Origin: Bacillota bacterium
Lineage (GTDB): Bacteria; Bacillota; Clostridia; Lachnospirales; Lachnospiraceae
Reading direction: 5' to 3'
Assembly (NCBI GenBank): GCA_023398855.1
Contig: JAEWRS010000335.1
Span: forward strand, 1-8,213
DNA length: 8,213 bases
Each line of letters begins with the position of its first letter. Positions within the stretch are counted from its first letter, which is position 1. Below, in pieces: positions 7,144 through 8,213 of this stretch. Both the position numbers and the translations under genes were made by a program. The notes beneath the pieces were generated by a model. It saw only the letters and a list, made by a program, of their open reading frames with translations. It ran no database searches and was not told where the DNA came from.

Positions 7144-7572
7144 ATGCTTAGTGAAGAAAAAATTAAAATTATGACCAGCCTTGCGATGTTTGAAAAACAT
7201 GAAGGTAAGCGGATATTTCCTATTAGCCGGTACTTCAAAGGTGATTACATCAGCAGCAAGCTGTTCCGCTCCTTTTTCAGTTACACTATAAGCTTTGCCT
7301 TGTGTCTGATTTTATGGGTATTGTATGATATGGAACGGTGGCTGAACACCATGGAGCTTAAAGGGCTGACGTCGGCAGGGCTGCGGATTGGTATGATTTA
7401 TCTGGTTGGACTGGTGATTTACCTGGGAATCAGCGCTATTGTATACTTGAAACGATACGAATATTCCAGCCGCGGGATTAAGGTTTATCTGGCGAAATTA
7501 AAGCGTTTGGACAAGCGGTATGAGGGAAACACCAGACCCTTAAAAAGGACAAAGGGAGGACGGACATTATGA
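7144..7572 (+). CDS. Uncharacterised two-TM membrane protein
   Basis: I do not recognise this 142-residue protein. The ATG at 7144 is preceded by TGAGG at 7-base spacing. It has a charged, probably cytoplasmic N-terminus (1-40), a hydrophobic helix at about 42-61 (FSYTISFALCLILWVLYD), a short loop of about 20 residues with several acidic and basic residues, and a second helix at about 81-102. A strongly basic C-terminal tail follows (103-142; many Lys and Arg, e.g. LAKLKRLDKRYEG). By the positive-inside rule both ends are cytoplasmic and the loop faces out. The basic tail could bind lipids, nucleic acid or a partner protein, but no motif shows which. It is the first gene of a new transcription unit, and its TGA overlaps the next ATG by four bases. 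The two products are therefore likely made together and may form a complex. Confidence 0.75.
   Translation: MLSEEKIKIMTSLAMFEKHEGKRIFPISRYFKGDYISSKLFRSFFSYTISFALCLILWVLYDMERWLNTMELKGLTSAGLRIGMIYLVGLVIYLGISAIVYLKRYEYSSRGIKVYLAKLKRLDKRYEGNTRPLKRTKGGRTL
7554..7559 (+). promoter_or_regulatory. Ribosome binding site choosing between adjacent ATG codons
   Basis: GGGAGG lies 9 bases before the ATG at 7569 and 12 before the in-frame ATG at 7572. The spacing favours 7569, which gives the ATGA overlap with the upstream stop and an N-terminal Met-Met. Confidence 0.65.
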
Positions 7573-8213
7573 TGGGCCTTCTGGTATTTAAGGAACGATT
7601 AAAAGAGTTTTACGCGAGATTTGACATCTATATAACGCCTTTAGTCAAGTTCATTTTCAGTTTTCTGGCGTTTTCCCTGATGAATAAGAATATTGGCTTT
7701 ATGTCAAAGCTTACGGAGGCCTATATCCCAGTGGTTCTGGCTCTGGTATGCTCTTTTTTACCCTATGGAGGCATTTCCTTTCTGGCTGCAGGCTTTATGC
7801 TTGCCCATTTGTCAGGAATATCTCTTGAAATCACATTGGTTATGGGCGTATTTATTGTGGCTGCAGGCCTTCTTTATTATGGATTTCAGCCGGGTGACAG
7901 TTATCTGCTGGTGCTGACCCCGATATTTTTCCTTTTAAAGATCCCTTATGCCATTCCATTGATTGTAGGATTGTCCGGGAGTGTAATCTCAGTGATACCG
8001 GTAAGCTGCGGGGTATTTATTTATTATGCCCTTTTATACGTGAAGCAGAATGCCGGTGTTTTAACAAATGATATGTCAGTGGATGAAATGCAGAAATTCA
8101 TGCAGCTGTTAAAAAGCCTGCTTTCTAATAAGCAGATGCTTGTAATGATTACTGCCTTTGCCCTATCCCTTTTGGTGGTGGTAATTACCCGCAGTTTGTC
8201 CGTGGATTATGCA
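7569..8213 (+). CDS. Uncharacterised multi-pass membrane protein, 3' end beyond the window
   Basis: An uninterrupted frame of 215 codons runs to the last base, so the protein continues past the window. It starts ATGATG, overlapping the TGA of the upstream gene. The first 20 residues are charged and probably cytoplasmic. About six or seven hydrophobic segments follow, near residues 22-38, 50-66, 67-83, 87-105, 111-126, 127-157 and 189-207. Between the last two there is a hydrophilic, helix-prone stretch at about 158-188 with acidic and Gln/Met-rich sequence (NDMSVDEMQKFMQLLKSLL), probably cytoplasmic. I see no Walker motif, transporter signature or catalytic motif in the visible part. Shape and hydropathy fit a membrane scaffold or transporter-like protein, but I cannot name the family. 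Composition matches its neighbours, so there is no sign of recent transfer. Confidence 0.8.
   Translation, partial: MMGLLVFKERLKEFYARFDIYITPLVKFIFSFLAFSLMNKNIGFMSKLTEAYIPVVLALVCSFLPYGGISFLAAGFMLAHLSGISLEITLVMGVFIVAAGLLYYGFQPGDSYLLVLTPIFFLLKIPYAIPLIVGLSGSVISVIPVSCGVFIYYALLYVKQNAGVLTNDMSVDEMQKFMQLLKSLLSNKQMLVMITAFALSLLVVVITRSLSVDYA

Noticed and set aside
7693..7917. 74-codon + strand frame near the right end
   Set aside because: It lies in another frame wholly inside the uninterrupted 215-codon frame that starts at 7569, which has a good ribosome binding site and coupling to the upstream gene.

Overview
The window looks like chromosomal DNA of a low-to-moderate GC Gram-positive anaerobe, most likely a Clostridia/Lachnospiraceae member. 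This is inferred from strong AGGAGG-type ribosome binding sites, AT-rich spacers with sigma-A-like TATAAT boxes, a lipoprotein adaptor, and a split MacB/YknXYZ-type transporter. There are no rRNA or tRNA genes, CRISPR arrays, insertion sequences or phage genes that I can see.

Layout. (1) 48-1220 (+): a lipoprotein membrane-fusion (HlyD/RND-type adaptor) protein. It is probably the last gene of an operon entering from the left edge, and it is followed by a hairpin terminator. (2) 1347-1982 (-): a convergent single gene for an Fe/Mn superoxide dismutase, unusually rich in cysteine, with its own promoter. (3) 1983-2289: a 307-base AT-rich divergent promoter region. (4) 2290-6898 (+): a compact four-gene operon. 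It encodes a membrane-anchored adaptor (MacA/YknX-like), an ABC ATPase (MacB-N/YknY-like) and two tandem paralogous FtsX/MacB-type permeases (YknZ-like). Gaps are 12, -10 and 11 bases, and a perfect 14-bp stem hairpin ends the operon. (5) 7144-8213 (+): a new transcription unit with an extended -10 promoter. It encodes a 142-residue two-TM protein of unknown function, coupled by an ATGA overlap to a multi-pass membrane protein that runs off the right edge.

How it fits together. The 2290-6898 operon is self-sufficient for an ATP-driven MacAB/YknXYZ-like exporter or envelope-defence system. The ATPase would sit under two different permease subunits, suggesting a heterodimeric transmembrane unit, and the adaptor would stand outside the membrane. 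The first adaptor (48-1220) is a separate, lipid-anchored member of the same superfamily whose pump is not in view. Both adaptors keep the R-x3-L-x6-S hairpin-tip pattern known from TolC-docking adaptors, which is notable in an organism that looks monoderm. The most uncharacterised part is the membrane-protein pair at the right end. I do not recognise its function.
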